64,000 bases of DNA from an uncultured Bacteroidales bacterium. Lineage in GTDB: Bacteria > Bacteroidota > Bacteroidia > Bacteroidales > F082. A program made the translations under genes and the position numbers. Under the pieces are notes generated by a model, which was given only the letters and a program-made list of their open reading frames with translations, was not told where the DNA came from and ran no database searches. Positions 9,427 through 17,905 of the stretch are shown piece after piece; position 1 is the first letter of the stretch; each line of letters opens with the position of its first letter. The stretch spans positions 1 to 64,000 of the forward strand of contig CAMHFN010000006.1 of the NCBI GenBank assembly GCA_946184615.1, in the 5' to 3' direction.

Positions 9427-9672
9427 ATGTCAGAAATTGCAGAAATGATTGTGCCCATGATTGCCGAAAAATTAGGCGTCAACCCATCAGAAGTTACTAT
9501 GGATGCCAGCTTCACCAACGACCTTGGTGCTGACTCCCTCGACACCGTAGAACTGATGCTCGACTTCGAGAAAAAATTCGGTATCGCCATTCCCGATGAT
9601 CAGCAAGAGAACATCGTCACTGTCGGTGACGTGGTCAAACTGATCGAGGAACAACAAAAGCAGAACCATTAA
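9427..9672 (+). CDS. acpP: Acyl carrier protein
   Basis: Acyl carrier protein of type II fatty-acid synthesis, carrying growing acyl chains on 4'-phosphopantetheine. The start at 9427 gives 81 residues beginning MSEIAEMI, the usual ACP length; the track ORF runs 27 codons further upstream through the promoter. The attachment site is Ser37 in [11 protein letters not shown], and the acidic helix II and helix III ([16 protein letters not shown]) are typical. fabF follows on the same strand, the common acpP-fabF order, separated by a long perfect hairpin. Confidence 0.97.
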   Translation: MSEIAEMIVPMIAEKLGVNPSEVTMDASFTNDLGADSLDTVELMLDFEKKFGIAIPDDQQENIVTVGDVVKLIEEQQKQNH

Positions 9673-9685
9673 TTTTGAAATTTAG

Positions 9686-9735
9686 AATTAAGAATTTAGA
9701 ATTTTGAGAGTTCTCTTAATTCTAAATTCTTAATT
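9686..9735 (+). repeat. Long perfect hairpin between acpP and fabF, built of seven-base repeats
   Basis: Arms 9686-9703 and 9718-9735 are 18-bp perfect inverted repeats (AATTAAGAATTTAGAATT) around a 14-base loop that itself contains GAGAG/CTCTT complementarity. The arms also repeat every seven bases. It could attenuate transcription or stabilise the acpP message, helping ACP be made in excess over FabF, but it lacks a T-tract directly after the stem. Confidence 0.75.
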
Positions 9736-9750
9736 CATAATTCCACCATT

Positions 9751-10998
9751 ATGAAACGAGTAGTCGTCACCGGCCTTGGGGCCATTACACCCATCGGAAA
9801 TACTGTCAAAGATTTCTGGGAAGGATTAATCAATGGCCGCAATGGAGTCGGTCCGATTACCCATTTCGATTGCACCAATTACAAGACTCATTTCGCCGCT
9901 GAAGTCAAGGATTACGATCCATTGAATTATTTTGACCGCAAAGACGTGCGCAAGCACGATTTGTATTCGCAGTACGACATTGTAGCTGCTACAGAGGCGG
10001 TAGAAAGTTCCCATCTCACGCCGGTGAACACCGATTTCGACGAGGTGGGCGTGGTGCTCACGGCTGGCATTGGCGGTGTCACCCATTTTTACAACGAGGT
10101 GATGGAGCATTCCAAGGGCGATGGCGTGCCTCGTTTCAGTCCCTATTACATTCCTAAGATGATTTTGAACATCCCTTCTGGGGTGATTTCGATCAAATAT
10201 GGTTTTAGGGGACCTAATTTCGCCACCGTATCAGCCTGTGCCTCATCCTCACATGCCATCGTAGCAGGTTTCGACTTGATCCGTTACGGAAAGGCCACTG
10301 CGGTGGTCGCTGGCGGTGCTGAAGCGGGCATCTGCGAGGCTGGCATCGGTGGTTTCAATGCCATGCACGCCCTGTCGTTACGCAACGACGACCCCACGAC
10401 GGCTTCGAGACCTTTCGACAAGAACCGCGACGGCTTTGTCATGGGCGAAGGTGGCGGCTGTATCGTTCTCGAGGAGTTAGAACATGCCTTGAAACGTGGT
10501 GCCGACATCTACGCTGAACTTGTCGGTGTAGGGATGTCGGGCGACGCCTATCACATCACCGCCCCGCACCCCGAAGGTTATGGCGCGGCACTCAGCATGG
10601 AACGTGCCTTGAAAGACGCTGGCATTGACCGAACGGAAATCGACCATATCAACACCCATGGCACCTCCACCCCACAAGGCGACTTGGCTGAAGTCGTTGC
10701 CATCAAGAAAGTCTTTGGCGATCACGCCCGCAACATCAGCCTAAACTCCACCAAGTCCATGACGGGACACCTCCTCGGAGGTACCGGCGCCGTGGAAGCC
10801 ATCGCCACCATCATGGCCCTCCACGAAGGCATCGTCCCCCCCACCATCAACCACTTCGAAGACGATCCGCAAATCGACCCGGAACTTGATTTCACCTTCA
10901 ACCAAGCCCGTAAGCGTGACCTCCACTATGCCATTAGCAATGCCTTTGGGTTTGGTGGACAAAATACATCGATTTTATTTAAAAAATTCACACTTTAA
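9751..10998 (+). CDS. fabF: Beta-ketoacyl-ACP synthase II
   Basis: Condenses acyl-ACP with malonyl-ACP in fatty-acid elongation; cytosolic. The 415-residue length is normal for FabF. The catalytic triad is visible: Cys in TVSACASSSHAI, His in INTHGTSTPQGD, and His in STKSMTGHLLGGTGAVE. The glycine-rich end NAFGFGGQNTSILF is intact. It starts 13 bases behind the acpP-fabF hairpin and rnc begins 12 bases after it, so acpP, fabF, rnc and the next gene probably form one transcription unit. I chose FabF over FabB from the length and the acpP-fabF-rnc context. Confidence 0.97.
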   Translation: MKRVVVTGLGAITPIGNTVKDFWEGLINGRNGVGPITHFDCTNYKTHFAAEVKDYDPLNYFDRKDVRKHDLYSQYDIVAATEAVESSHLTPVNTDFDEVGVVLTAGIGGVTHFYNEVMEHSKGDGVPRFSPYYIPKMILNIPSGVISIKYGFRGPNFATVSACASSSHAIVAGFDLIRYGKATAVVAGGAEAGICEAGIGGFNAMHALSLRNDDPTTASRPFDKNRDGFVMGEGGGCIVLEELEHALKRGADIYAELVGVGMSGDAYHITAPHPEGYGAALSMERALKDAGIDRTEIDHINTHGTSTPQGDLAEVVAIKKVFGDHARNISLNSTKSMTGHLLGGTGAVEAIATIMALHEGIVPPTINHFEDDPQIDPELDFTFNQARKRDLHYAISNAFGFGGQNTSILFKKFTL

Positions 10999-11010
10999 TT
11001 TTCGTAAACA

Positions 11011-11763
11011 ATGGCATTAAGGGATTTTTTTGCACATTGTTTCATGAAAAAAAAGCCTTTGTCGCAATTCATCAAAAACGACTTTGGCTTCTACCCTCGT
11101 AACCTAGCTCTCTATGAGTTGGCCTTCACCCACAAGTCGGCTGCCGACAACATTGGAGGCTTCAAGTTGAGCAACGAGCGGCTTGAATATCTTGGCGATG
11201 CCATTCTCAGTGCTGTGGTCGCCGACTACCTCTTCAGGATTTTCCCCACCCGACCGGAAGGGTTCCTCACCGAGATGCGTTCCAAGATTGTCAGCCGAGC
11301 TTCACTTAACAAGTTGTCGCAAAAACTAGGCTTCGAGCAGATGATCCATTACTCGCACGACAGTCATTCCAACTTCAAGTCGATGACGGGAAACGCCTTT
11401 GAAGCTTTTGTGGGGGCGCTTTATCTCGACCGCGGATACAACTTCACCAAACACATCCTTATCGACCGTATCGTTAGGATACACATCGATTTGGAACAGC
11501 TGGAGATTACCGATGTCAACTTCAAGAGCAAATTGCTGGAGTGGTCGCAAAAGGAAAAACATCACCTTGTCTTTAAGATGGTTGCCAGAAAGGACAACCC
11601 ACATGAGAAACTGTATCATGTCATGGTGGTCATCGATGGTGAAGACTACGCTGAAGGAGCCGACTTTTCAATCAAAGGAGCCGAACAGCTTGCTGCTGAA
11701 AAGACATGGAACATGCTTGTGGAGCAAAAAAAGGTCACTATCGAACACCACGAAAAGGAATAA
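11011..11763 (+). CDS. rnc: Ribonuclease III
   Basis: Endonuclease cutting double-stranded RNA in rRNA maturation and mRNA turnover. It has 250 residues. The signature NERLEYLGDAIL carries the first pair of metal ligands. The second acidic pair falls in GNAFEAFVGALYLDRGY, where the position aligned to E. coli Asp114 is Asn while the catalytic Glu is kept. A double-stranded-RNA-binding domain follows (NFKSKLLEWSQK ... EGADFSIKGAEQLAAEKTW). It lies 12 bases after fabF and 3 bases before the IPExxxVDY-type gene. The Asn may be usual for Bacteroidota and need not mean loss of activity. Confidence 0.96.
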   Translation: MALRDFFAHCFMKKKPLSQFIKNDFGFYPRNLALYELAFTHKSAADNIGGFKLSNERLEYLGDAILSAVVADYLFRIFPTRPEGFLTEMRSKIVSRASLNKLSQKLGFEQMIHYSHDSHSNFKSMTGNAFEAFVGALYLDRGYNFTKHILIDRIVRIHIDLEQLEITDVNFKSKLLEWSQKEKHHLVFKMVARKDNPHEKLYHVMVVIDGEDYAEGADFSIKGAEQLAAEKTWNMLVEQKKVTIEHHEKE

Positions 11764-11766
11764 GCC

Positions 11767-12198
11767 ATGAAAAAAAACAAACTGACCATCGCCCCCTTCG
11801 ATGACATCCATATCATCGGCATCAACTCCACCTTGGCCGATTACAAGTTGGCTTATTTCTTCAACACGCAACTAAATTATAAATTCAGTCGACTGAAAGA
11901 CATCCTGTTGGACAATGAGCATCCGTATGCGTTTTTTTACTACAATGCAGGAGAAAATCGCAACGTCTACAATTTAGTATCGCTTAGATACAACGGCCAG
12001 CCTTGTTTGAAGCTCAATCCACAAATGGATTACCTCCTTATCGTGCGCAATCCCATTACAGACGACAAGGCGGAACAACTCATAAAAAACATCCGCTCCA
12101 TCAAGCAGGTGTCTTACGCCTATACCATGGATTTAAGCAAAACGCCTGCCATGGATGTGCTGCTGGAGCGGATTGAAATGCACGAAACACAAATGTAG
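11767..12198 (+). CDS. IPExxxVDY family protein (divergent)
   Basis: Small (143 residues) cytosolic protein of unknown function. Its place directly after rnc, its length and the pattern GINSTLADYKLAYFFN ... LKLNPQMDYLLIV match the Bacteroidota family named for its IPExxxVDY motif, which usually stands between rnc and a pyruvate kinase gene. Here the motif is degenerate (LNPQMDY), and no pyruvate kinase follows; the next gene is the convergent glnA. The stop codon lies inside the stem of a terminator hairpin. Identification rests more on context than on motif. Confidence 0.65.
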   Translation: MKKNKLTIAPFDDIHIIGINSTLADYKLAYFFNTQLNYKFSRLKDILLDNEHPYAFFYYNAGENRNVYNLVSLRYNGQPCLKLNPQMDYLLIVRNPITDDKAEQLIKNIRSIKQVSYAYTMDLSKTPAMDVLLERIEMHETQM

Positions 12199-12231
12199 AG
12201 ACGTTTCACAAAACGTCCCTACATTGTTTTT
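12192..12231 (+). terminator. Hairpin terminator between IPExxxVDY-type gene and glnA
   Basis: AATGTAGAGACGTTT (12192-12206) pairs with AAACGTCCCTACATT (12211-12225) with one mismatch, followed by GTTTTTT. It contains the stop codon of the upstream gene and could also act on glnA from the other side, although the T-rich side fits the plus strand better. Confidence 0.72.
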
Positions 12232-13742
12232 TATCCTACGTGGATATTTTCGTTCACCAGTTTCATGATTTTCTCAGTATCGTTGCCGAGTTCCTTGCGG
12301 AGGTTAGCATCCTTGAAGTCACTCAAGAACTGGATCATGTAGTCGATAATGGCATCGGAGAACACACCCTTGTCGGTATAGATCTTGCGGTCCTTCTTAA
12401 GTTCCTTGGCGGCGGCCACGCAGCTGTCGGGCAGCTGTTCAAGGGCTTCCTGCACCTTCTTGTTTTTGGCGTCGTGGATGTTCACGCCGAGGCCGACGTA
12501 GGTCTTTTCGGCCACCTCGAGGGCGTTGGGCATTTCGAAACCGTGACGGGCGGCGGCACAGAGGGCAGCCATCAGTAGGTACATGTCGGCGCAGCCGTCG
12601 GAGGCACGCCATTCAAAGGTCTGCTTGTCGCTGAAGTCGCGGTTCGACTTCTTCTCCATCGGGTTGCAGTCGGCCACCATGTCCTTGCCATTGTTGATCC
12701 AGCCCAGCGGCACGCGCACCAAGGCGCTGCGGTTGCTGTAAGACCAGCACAATGAAGTCGGGGCTTCCTGATGGGGCACCAGACGGAGGAACGACAGCGG
12801 ATTCGGGTTACCGAAGGCAGGCAGCGAGGTGCCAGCATCCATGTAACCGGCGATGGCACGCTTGCCATAGTCGCTGAGTTCGCCTTTTTCCACCATCACG
12901 CTCTTGCCGTTTCTCGTGAACTTGCAGTGGACGTGCATACCAGAACCGGCCTTGCCCACAGTGATCTTCGGGGCGAAGGTCAGCACCACGCCGTATTGGT
13001 AAGCCAGTTGGCGCATGATCCACTTGGCCACCACCAGCTGGTCGGCGGCATCCTCGATGTTGGTGGGCAGGAACTCGATTTCATTCTGTTCGTAGATCTT
13101 GCCTTCGTGGGTAAAGTTACCCACCTCGGAGTGACCATACTTGATCAAGCCACCGGCTTGGGCGATGAGGCGCATGGCCTCCACGCGGTATTCGGTGAAC
13201 TTGTTGAATGGAGCACTCTCGTGATAACCACGCTGGTCCGGCACTTCGTAGATTTGTTCGTCATCGGCGATGATGTAATATTCCAGCTCACCCATGGTCT
13301 GCATCTCGAGACCTGTGGTCTTCTTGAAGACTTGGTGAGCCTTGCGGAGGATGTACTCCGGTGAGCTCTCGAAGGGCTCGCCGTCGCGGTTGTAGAACGA
13401 GCAGAGGATGTCGAGGGTGGGGACTTCCGAGAAGGGGTTACGGAAGGCGGTCTTGTACTTCGGCACCACATAGAGGTCGCTCTTTCCTGCTTCGATGAAG
13501 GGGAAGAGGCTGGAGCCATCGACGCGCTCGCCAGCGGAGAGGATGTTCTCCAGGTGCTCGGCGCTATGGATGACGAAATTCAAGGTTTTGAGTTTGCCGT
13601 CCCATCCACAGTAGTGGAAATTCACGAATTCGATTTCGTTTTCCTCGCAGTAGCGGATGATGTCGGCGCGAGTAAATTCAGCTGCTGGTTTCTGCAGATA
13701 CTGCACCAGCAGGTTGGGGTTCATTGCAATGCGTTGATCCAT
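12231..13742 (-). CDS. glnA: Glutamine synthetase, type I-like
   Basis: ATP-dependent synthesis of glutamine from glutamate and ammonia. The 503-residue length and blocks belong to the GSI/GSII-size class rather than the ~730-residue GlnN (GSIII) also common in Bacteroidota. Visible blocks are the N-terminal FHYCGWDGKLKTLNF, GELEYYII and the YEQNEIEF Glu ligands, KAGSGMHVHCKF around the ATP/glutamate site, and LCWSYSNRSALVRVP with Arg residues for glutamate. The adenylylation Tyr of E. coli GSI is not recognisable. Translation starts at 13742 (MDQRIAM); an internal Met at codon 7 is an alternative. A TATCTTTG box lies upstream. Confidence 0.93.
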   Translation of the reverse strand: MDQRIAMNPNLLVQYLQKPAAEFTRADIIRYCEENEIEFVNFHYCGWDGKLKTLNFVIHSAEHLENILSAGERVDGSSLFPFIEAGKSDLYVVPKYKTAFRNPFSEVPTLDILCSFYNRDGEPFESSPEYILRKAHQVFKKTTGLEMQTMGELEYYIIADDEQIYEVPDQRGYHESAPFNKFTEYRVEAMRLIAQAGGLIKYGHSEVGNFTHEGKIYEQNEIEFLPTNIEDAADQLVVAKWIMRQLAYQYGVVLTFAPKITVGKAGSGMHVHCKFTRNGKSVMVEKGELSDYGKRAIAGYMDAGTSLPAFGNPNPLSFLRLVPHQEAPTSLCWSYSNRSALVRVPLGWINNGKDMVADCNPMEKKSNRDFSDKQTFEWRASDGCADMYLLMAALCAAARHGFEMPNALEVAEKTYVGLGVNIHDAKNKKVQEALEQLPDSCVAAAKELKKDRKIYTDKGVFSDAIIDYMIQFLSDFKDANLRKELGNDTEKIMKLVNENIHVG

Positions 13743-13785
13743 TACGATATTTTTTAAATTTAGATGTTCCTTCGGATTGGGGAGG

Positions 13786-13793
13786 CAAAGATA
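13786..13793 (-). promoter_or_regulatory. -7 box of glnA
   Basis: TATCTTTG on the minus strand, about 44 bases before the glnA ATG. No clear -33 TTTG is visible at the expected distance. Confidence 0.5.
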
Positions 13794-13823
13794 AGGATTA
13801 TTCTGGGATTTCCCAATCTTTTC

Positions 13824-14939
13824 CTATCTTTTCAACATATTGAAATACACATCCAGCAGTTTTTGGGCGCCGATGTAGGCGCTCATGCGTTGGTTGCGGA
13901 CGTCGTTTTCGATCAAGGGAAGCAAGTCGGTAACCAGTTGGTTCTGGTAGAAATCCGATTTCAGGGCAGACTCCATGGTGTCGATCATCATCTGGACGTC
14001 CTGCTGAGAGCGTTTCTGCTGGAGGAAGCCATTCTCCCGTATGGCCTGAACGTGGTCATACACCATCTGCCACACGGTTTCGACGTTGTAGCCTGTCAAA
14101 GAAGAGCAGGTGAGCACTTTGGTTTCCTGGCCTGATTCCGGCATGGGGAAGAGATGCAGGGCGGTCCGGCATTCGGCGGCGGCGCGTTCGGCTCGCAGCA
14201 CGTTGTCGCCATCGGCTTTGTTGACGGCGATGCCATCAGCCATCTCCATGATGCCGCGTTTGATGCCTTGGAGCTCGTCGCCCGCACCACTGATGAGGAT
14301 TAACAGGAAGAAATCAACCATGGAATGCACCGCAGTTTCGGATTGACCAACACCGACCGTCTCAATGAAAATAGTGTCGTAGCCCGCGGCTTCACAGAGG
14401 ATCACCGTCTCACGCGTCTTACGGGCCACGCCACCTAACGTTCCTGCGGAAGCAGAAGGACGGATGAAGGCGTTGGGATGGACGGAAAGTTCCTCCATAC
14501 GGGTCTTGTCGCCCAAAATAGAACCTTTGGAACGTTGGCTGGAAGGATCGATGGCCAGCACCGCCAGCTTGTGGTCGTTGCGGCAGAGGTACATGCCCAA
14601 GGCTTCGATGAAGGTACTCTTGCCCGCTCCGGGGACGCCCGTGATACCCAATCGCAGCGCCTTGCCTGAATGCGGAAGACAAGCGGCAATGATGGCCTGG
14701 GCAATCTCCTGGTGTTTGGGCAGGGCGCTCTCCACCAAAGTGATGGCCTTGCTCAACGCCACCCGGTCTCCCTTCAGGATGCCATCGACATACCATTCAA
14801 GGGGCATCAGCTGTTGTTGGTTGCGACGCAAACGCTCCAACGCCAGCGGGTTCACCTGCACCGGCTGGTCGACACCTTCGGCCACCTTAAGGTTCGAATC
14901 CCACTCATGCTCTTGATTTTCAAAGTGTTCAATTTCCAT
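13824..14939 (-). CDS. meaB: Methylmalonyl-CoA mutase-associated GTPase MeaB
   Basis: G3E-type P-loop GTPase that chaperones B12 cofactor loading and protection of methylmalonyl-CoA mutase. Its 371 residues show the Walker A GITGVPGAGKSTFIEALG, the switch region (LAIDPSSQRSKGSILGDKTRM), the switch II FIETVGVGQSE, and NKADGDN for guanine recognition. The mutase genes themselves are not in the window. The gene is transcribed away from the GT5-like gene, with facing -7 boxes in the roughly 100-base gap between them. The family is unambiguous. Confidence 0.95.
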   Translation of the reverse strand: MEIEHFENQEHEWDSNLKVAEGVDQPVQVNPLALERLRRNQQQLMPLEWYVDGILKGDRVALSKAITLVESALPKHQEIAQAIIAACLPHSGKALRLGITGVPGAGKSTFIEALGMYLCRNDHKLAVLAIDPSSQRSKGSILGDKTRMEELSVHPNAFIRPSASAGTLGGVARKTRETVILCEAAGYDTIFIETVGVGQSETAVHSMVDFFLLILISGAGDELQGIKRGIMEMADGIAVNKADGDNVLRAERAAAECRTALHLFPMPESGQETKVLTCSSLTGYNVETVWQMVYDHVQAIRENGFLQQKRSQQDVQMMIDTMESALKSDFYQNQLVTDLLPLIENDVRNQRMSAYIGAQKLLDVYFNMLKR

Positions 14940-14961
14940 GTCCTACATCGGTTTGAGAAAG

Positions 14962-14969
14962 CAAAGATA
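14962..14969 (-). promoter_or_regulatory. -7 box of meaB
   Basis: TATCTTTG on the minus strand, 23 bases before the meaB ATG; part of a divergent promoter region shared with the GT5-like gene. Confidence 0.55.
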
Positions 14970-15011
14970 TGATTTTTAAAAGTTTTTTTCTCGTAATTCG
15001 GATTTTTTTTG

Positions 15012-15019
15012 TAACTTTG
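15012..15019 (+). promoter_or_regulatory. -7 box of the GT5-like gene
   Basis: TAACTTTG matches TAnnTTTG and lies 25 bases before the ATG at 15044. A T-rich run upstream could stand in for the -33 element. Confidence 0.5.
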
Positions 15020-15043
15020 CAATTTAACAGTTAACTGTATACC

Positions 15044-15859
15044 ATGACGAACAAACATCGGGTACTTTTTGTACATCAGGAAATCTCTCCCTACTTGCCG
15101 GAAAACCCGGTTAGTTTGCTCGGGAGAAACCTGCCCCAAGCCACTCAGGAAAAAGGAAAAGAAATTAGGATCTTCATGCCCCGCTACGGTAACATCAACG
15201 AGCGTCGCAACCAACTCCACGAAGTGATTCGTCTGTCGGGCATGAACCTCATTATCAATGACACCGACCACCCTCTCATCATCAGAGTGGCCTCCATCCA
15301 GAAAGCCCGAATGCAAATCTATTTCATCGACAACGACGACTTCTTCACGAAGAAAAAATACACCGTCTACGACAACAATGGGAAGTTCTGCGAAGACAAC
15401 GATTACCGTATCGTGTTTTTCAACCGAGGCGTTATCGAGACTGTAAAGAAGCAAAGCTGGTCGCCCGACATTATCCACTGTCATGGGTGGATGTCGGCCT
15501 TGATGCCGCTGTTCATCAAGCGAGCTTATAAGGACAACCCCCTGTTCAACGAATCGAAAATCATTTACTCCATTTACGACGACAGCTTCAAAGAGACCCT
15601 TCGCGAAGGCTTTGAAAAAAAAGTAAAACTCCCAGGGATGTCGGCCAAAGACCTTAAATATTTCAAGGAACCCAATTATGTCAACCTCACCAAATCCGCC
15701 ATCGACCTCTCCGATGGCATCATCCTAGGCAGCAAAAAAATTCATCCGGAAATTGCTGAATACCTCAAGAGTTACGACAGACCCATCTTGGAATACCAAC
15801 CAGAAGAAAACTACGCCGACACCTACAACGACTTTTACGACACCATATTAAACAAGTGA
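15044..15859 (+). CDS. Glycogen/starch synthase N-terminal (GT5-like) protein without the second glycosyltransferase lobe
   Basis: The 271 residues match the N-terminal catalytic lobe of ADP-glucose starch/glycogen synthases: a first strand VLFVHQEISPYLPEN, an IRIFMPRYGNINERR segment, and DIIHCHGWMSALMPLFIK. The C-terminal nucleotide-sugar-binding lobe is absent and the frame ends at a clean stop. Stand-alone versions of this lobe occur widely in Bacteroidota, so I do not call it a pseudogene. Its biochemical role is uncertain. The DUF4270 gene starts a few bases after, within a cluster with a cyclophilin gene and pheS. Confidence 0.75.
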   Translation: MTNKHRVLFVHQEISPYLPENPVSLLGRNLPQATQEKGKEIRIFMPRYGNINERRNQLHEVIRLSGMNLIINDTDHPLIIRVASIQKARMQIYFIDNDDFFTKKKYTVYDNNGKFCEDNDYRIVFFNRGVIETVKKQSWSPDIIHCHGWMSALMPLFIKRAYKDNPLFNESKIIYSIYDDSFKETLREGFEKKVKLPGMSAKDLKYFKEPNYVNLTKSAIDLSDGIILGSKKIHPEIAEYLKSYDRPILEYQPEENYADTYNDFYDTILNK

Positions 15860-15864
15860 TTCCC

Positions 15865-17217
15865 ATGGTGAAAAGATATTGTAAAAACTTATTTAAAACA
15901 CTGATTATCAGTGTTTTAGTTGTTTTATATACCTCATGTAGCAAGACCACCGAATCCATCGGAAACGGTCTTCTTTCAGAAAACGACCACATCGGAGCCT
16001 TTTATACCGACACCCTTCATCTCAACTGCCACTCGGAACGAATCGACTCTTTGTACACCAAAGGCATGAACTCGGTACTTTTGGGCTCAATGATGGATCC
16101 CGTGATGGGCTTGACCAATGCCAACCTCTTCACCCAACTCCACCTTTCGTCGACCAATCATTATTTCGGGGACAACCCGGTAATTGACTCGGTGGTCCTC
16201 CAACTGGTTTATTCTGGCTACTATGGCGACACCACAACCCTGCAAACGGTACACGTCTACGAGTTGGCCGAAACCATGATTGACAGTCTTGACTATTATC
16301 AATTCTCCGATTTTGAGACAAAAGGGGCCGACTTGGCCAACAGTTACCAATTCCAGCCTCACCCCAAAACAGCGAACCAAATCGTTGGCAACGACACCCT
16401 ATCCCTGGCGGTGCTGCGCATCCCCTTGGACAACAGCTTCGGAGAACAACTGGCCTCGGCAGACAGTTCGATATTCAGCACCCCCGACGCCTTCAAAGAC
16501 TATTTTCACGGATTGAAAATCAGTTTCGAGGAGGTCAGCCAAGGAGGTGCCATTTGTTACTTCGACCCGAAAAACAACACCATTACACAGTTGCAAGTCT
16601 ACTATCGGGAAAATCCCAGCGCCAACCCCATGCGATATGACTTCTACATCACGTCTGATGATGTGTATTTCAACCAATACCTTCACGACTACACTCTAGG
16701 TACAACGGCCTTCACACAACAGGTGATGGAGGGTGACACCTCTTTGGGACAGACCCAACTCTACCTCCAATCGATGGGAGGCATCCGTAGTTTCATCAGC
16801 TTCCCCGACTTGATCAACTGGGCCGATGCGCTTCAGGACGAAGGAACTCACCTTATCATCAATGAAGCCAAACTCGTCATCCCTGCTGCCGAGACTTCTG
16901 ACTCCACCCTGCTCCCCCCTCCACCTTCGATGGCCTTGGTCAGCCTCAAAGCCACAGGAGGTACCGCTCTGCTTCCTGACTATATGGAAGGGACCAGTTA
17001 CTTTGGAGGCACCTATTCTACTACCAAGAAAAATGTCAGTTTCCGCATCTCGGAATATCTTCAAGAGATCATCTTGGGCAACAACACTAGCCTTGGCTTG
17101 TATCTCTCCATCACAGGAGCCTCATACAACGCACAACGTTGGGTCGTAGCCGGCCCCGAAGCCTTACAAGACCATTCCATGAAATGTGAGATAAAATATT
17201 CATTAGTAAAAGAATAA
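15865..17217 (+). CDS. DUF4270 family lipoprotein
   Basis: Predicted lipoprotein of 450 residues. I use ATG 15865 (MVKRYCKN); the track start is a GTG three codons earlier. The signal peptide ends in a lipobox VLYTSCSKT. The rest is mostly beta-rich with many Ser, Thr and Asn and looks like the DUF4270 family of Bacteroidota (SIGNGLLSENDHIGAFYTDT near the mature start). The function of the family is not known to me. It follows the GT5-like gene by five bases and precedes a cyclophilin lipoprotein on the same strand. Confidence 0.8.
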   Translation: MVKRYCKNLFKTLIISVLVVLYTSCSKTTESIGNGLLSENDHIGAFYTDTLHLNCHSERIDSLYTKGMNSVLLGSMMDPVMGLTNANLFTQLHLSSTNHYFGDNPVIDSVVLQLVYSGYYGDTTTLQTVHVYELAETMIDSLDYYQFSDFETKGADLANSYQFQPHPKTANQIVGNDTLSLAVLRIPLDNSFGEQLASADSSIFSTPDAFKDYFHGLKISFEEVSQGGAICYFDPKNNTITQLQVYYRENPSANPMRYDFYITSDDVYFNQYLHDYTLGTTAFTQQVMEGDTSLGQTQLYLQSMGGIRSFISFPDLINWADALQDEGTHLIINEAKLVIPAAETSDSTLLPPPPSMALVSLKATGGTALLPDYMEGTSYFGGTYSTTKKNVSFRISEYLQEIILGNNTSLGLYLSITGASYNAQRWVVAGPEALQDHSMKCEIKYSLVKE

Positions 17218-17246
17218 TACATAAAAGAATAGATTTTATTACCAAT

Positions 17247-17897
17247 ATGAAAAAATTAATTCTAATGACATTGATTTTTGCCGCATTGAGTTGCCAGGCA
17301 CAACAGAAAGAAACCGTTGTGGTCATCGAGACCAACTATGGCACTATTAAAGCCAAATTGTATAACGACACACCGCTACACCGCGACAATTTCATCAAGT
17401 TGGTGAACGAAGGCTGGTATAAGGGATCGCCTTTCCACCGTGTCATCAACAATTTCATGATTCAAGGAGGACAGAATGCTGACGGCCGTGTAGACCCCGG
17501 CTACACCGTTCCCGCCGAATTCCGCGACAACCACTTCCATCAAAAAGGCGCACTCTGCGCTGCACGCCAAGGCGACCAAGTCAACCCCAAGAAGGCTTCC
17601 AGCGGCTCGCAGTTTTACATCGTTCAAGGTCAAGTTTATGACGACAAAACCCTGGATCTGTATGAAGAACGCTTAGGTAAGATTTTCAGTGCCAGACAAC
17701 GTCAAGCCTACAAGACCGTAGGCGGCACCCCTCATCTTGACGGCGACTATACCGTTTTTGGTGAAGTCATAGATGGCCTCGATATCGTTGATAAAATCGC
17801 AAGGGTAAAGACCGGCTACATGGATGTGCCTGTTGAACCCGTGATCATCAATACAATTACGATTGAAAAAAACGCTGAGAAAGATTGCTGTAAGTAA
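17247..17897 (+). CDS. Cyclophilin-type peptidyl-prolyl cis-trans isomerase, lipoprotein
   Basis: Proline isomerase assisting folding, predicted to be lipid-anchored outside the cytoplasm: the signal peptide ends in LSCQAQ. The 216-residue protein has the cyclophilin core blocks SPFHRVINNFMIQGG, ASSGSQFYIV and DGDYTVFGEVIDGLDIVDKI; the arginine of FHR and the Gln of GSQFYIV are the expected active-site positions. It has a Cys-Cys near the C-terminus (KDCCK). pheS follows after eight bases on the same strand. Confidence 0.92.
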   Translation: MKKLILMTLIFAALSCQAQQKETVVVIETNYGTIKAKLYNDTPLHRDNFIKLVNEGWYKGSPFHRVINNFMIQGGQNADGRVDPGYTVPAEFRDNHFHQKGALCAARQGDQVNPKKASSGSQFYIVQGQVYDDKTLDLYEERLGKIFSARQRQAYKTVGGTPHLDGDYTVFGEVIDGLDIVDKIARVKTGYMDVPVEPVIINTITIEKNAEKDCCK

Positions 17898-17905
17898 TTA
17901 TTCCC

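Noticed and set aside
12771-13364. 197-residue plus-strand ORF opposite glnA
   Set aside because: Antisense shadow; glnA is conserved throughout this interval.
15044-15859. Truncated glycogen synthase pseudogene
   Set aside because: The frame is clean with a proper stop and downstream genes follow tightly; stand-alone N-terminal GT5 lobes are common in Bacteroidota.
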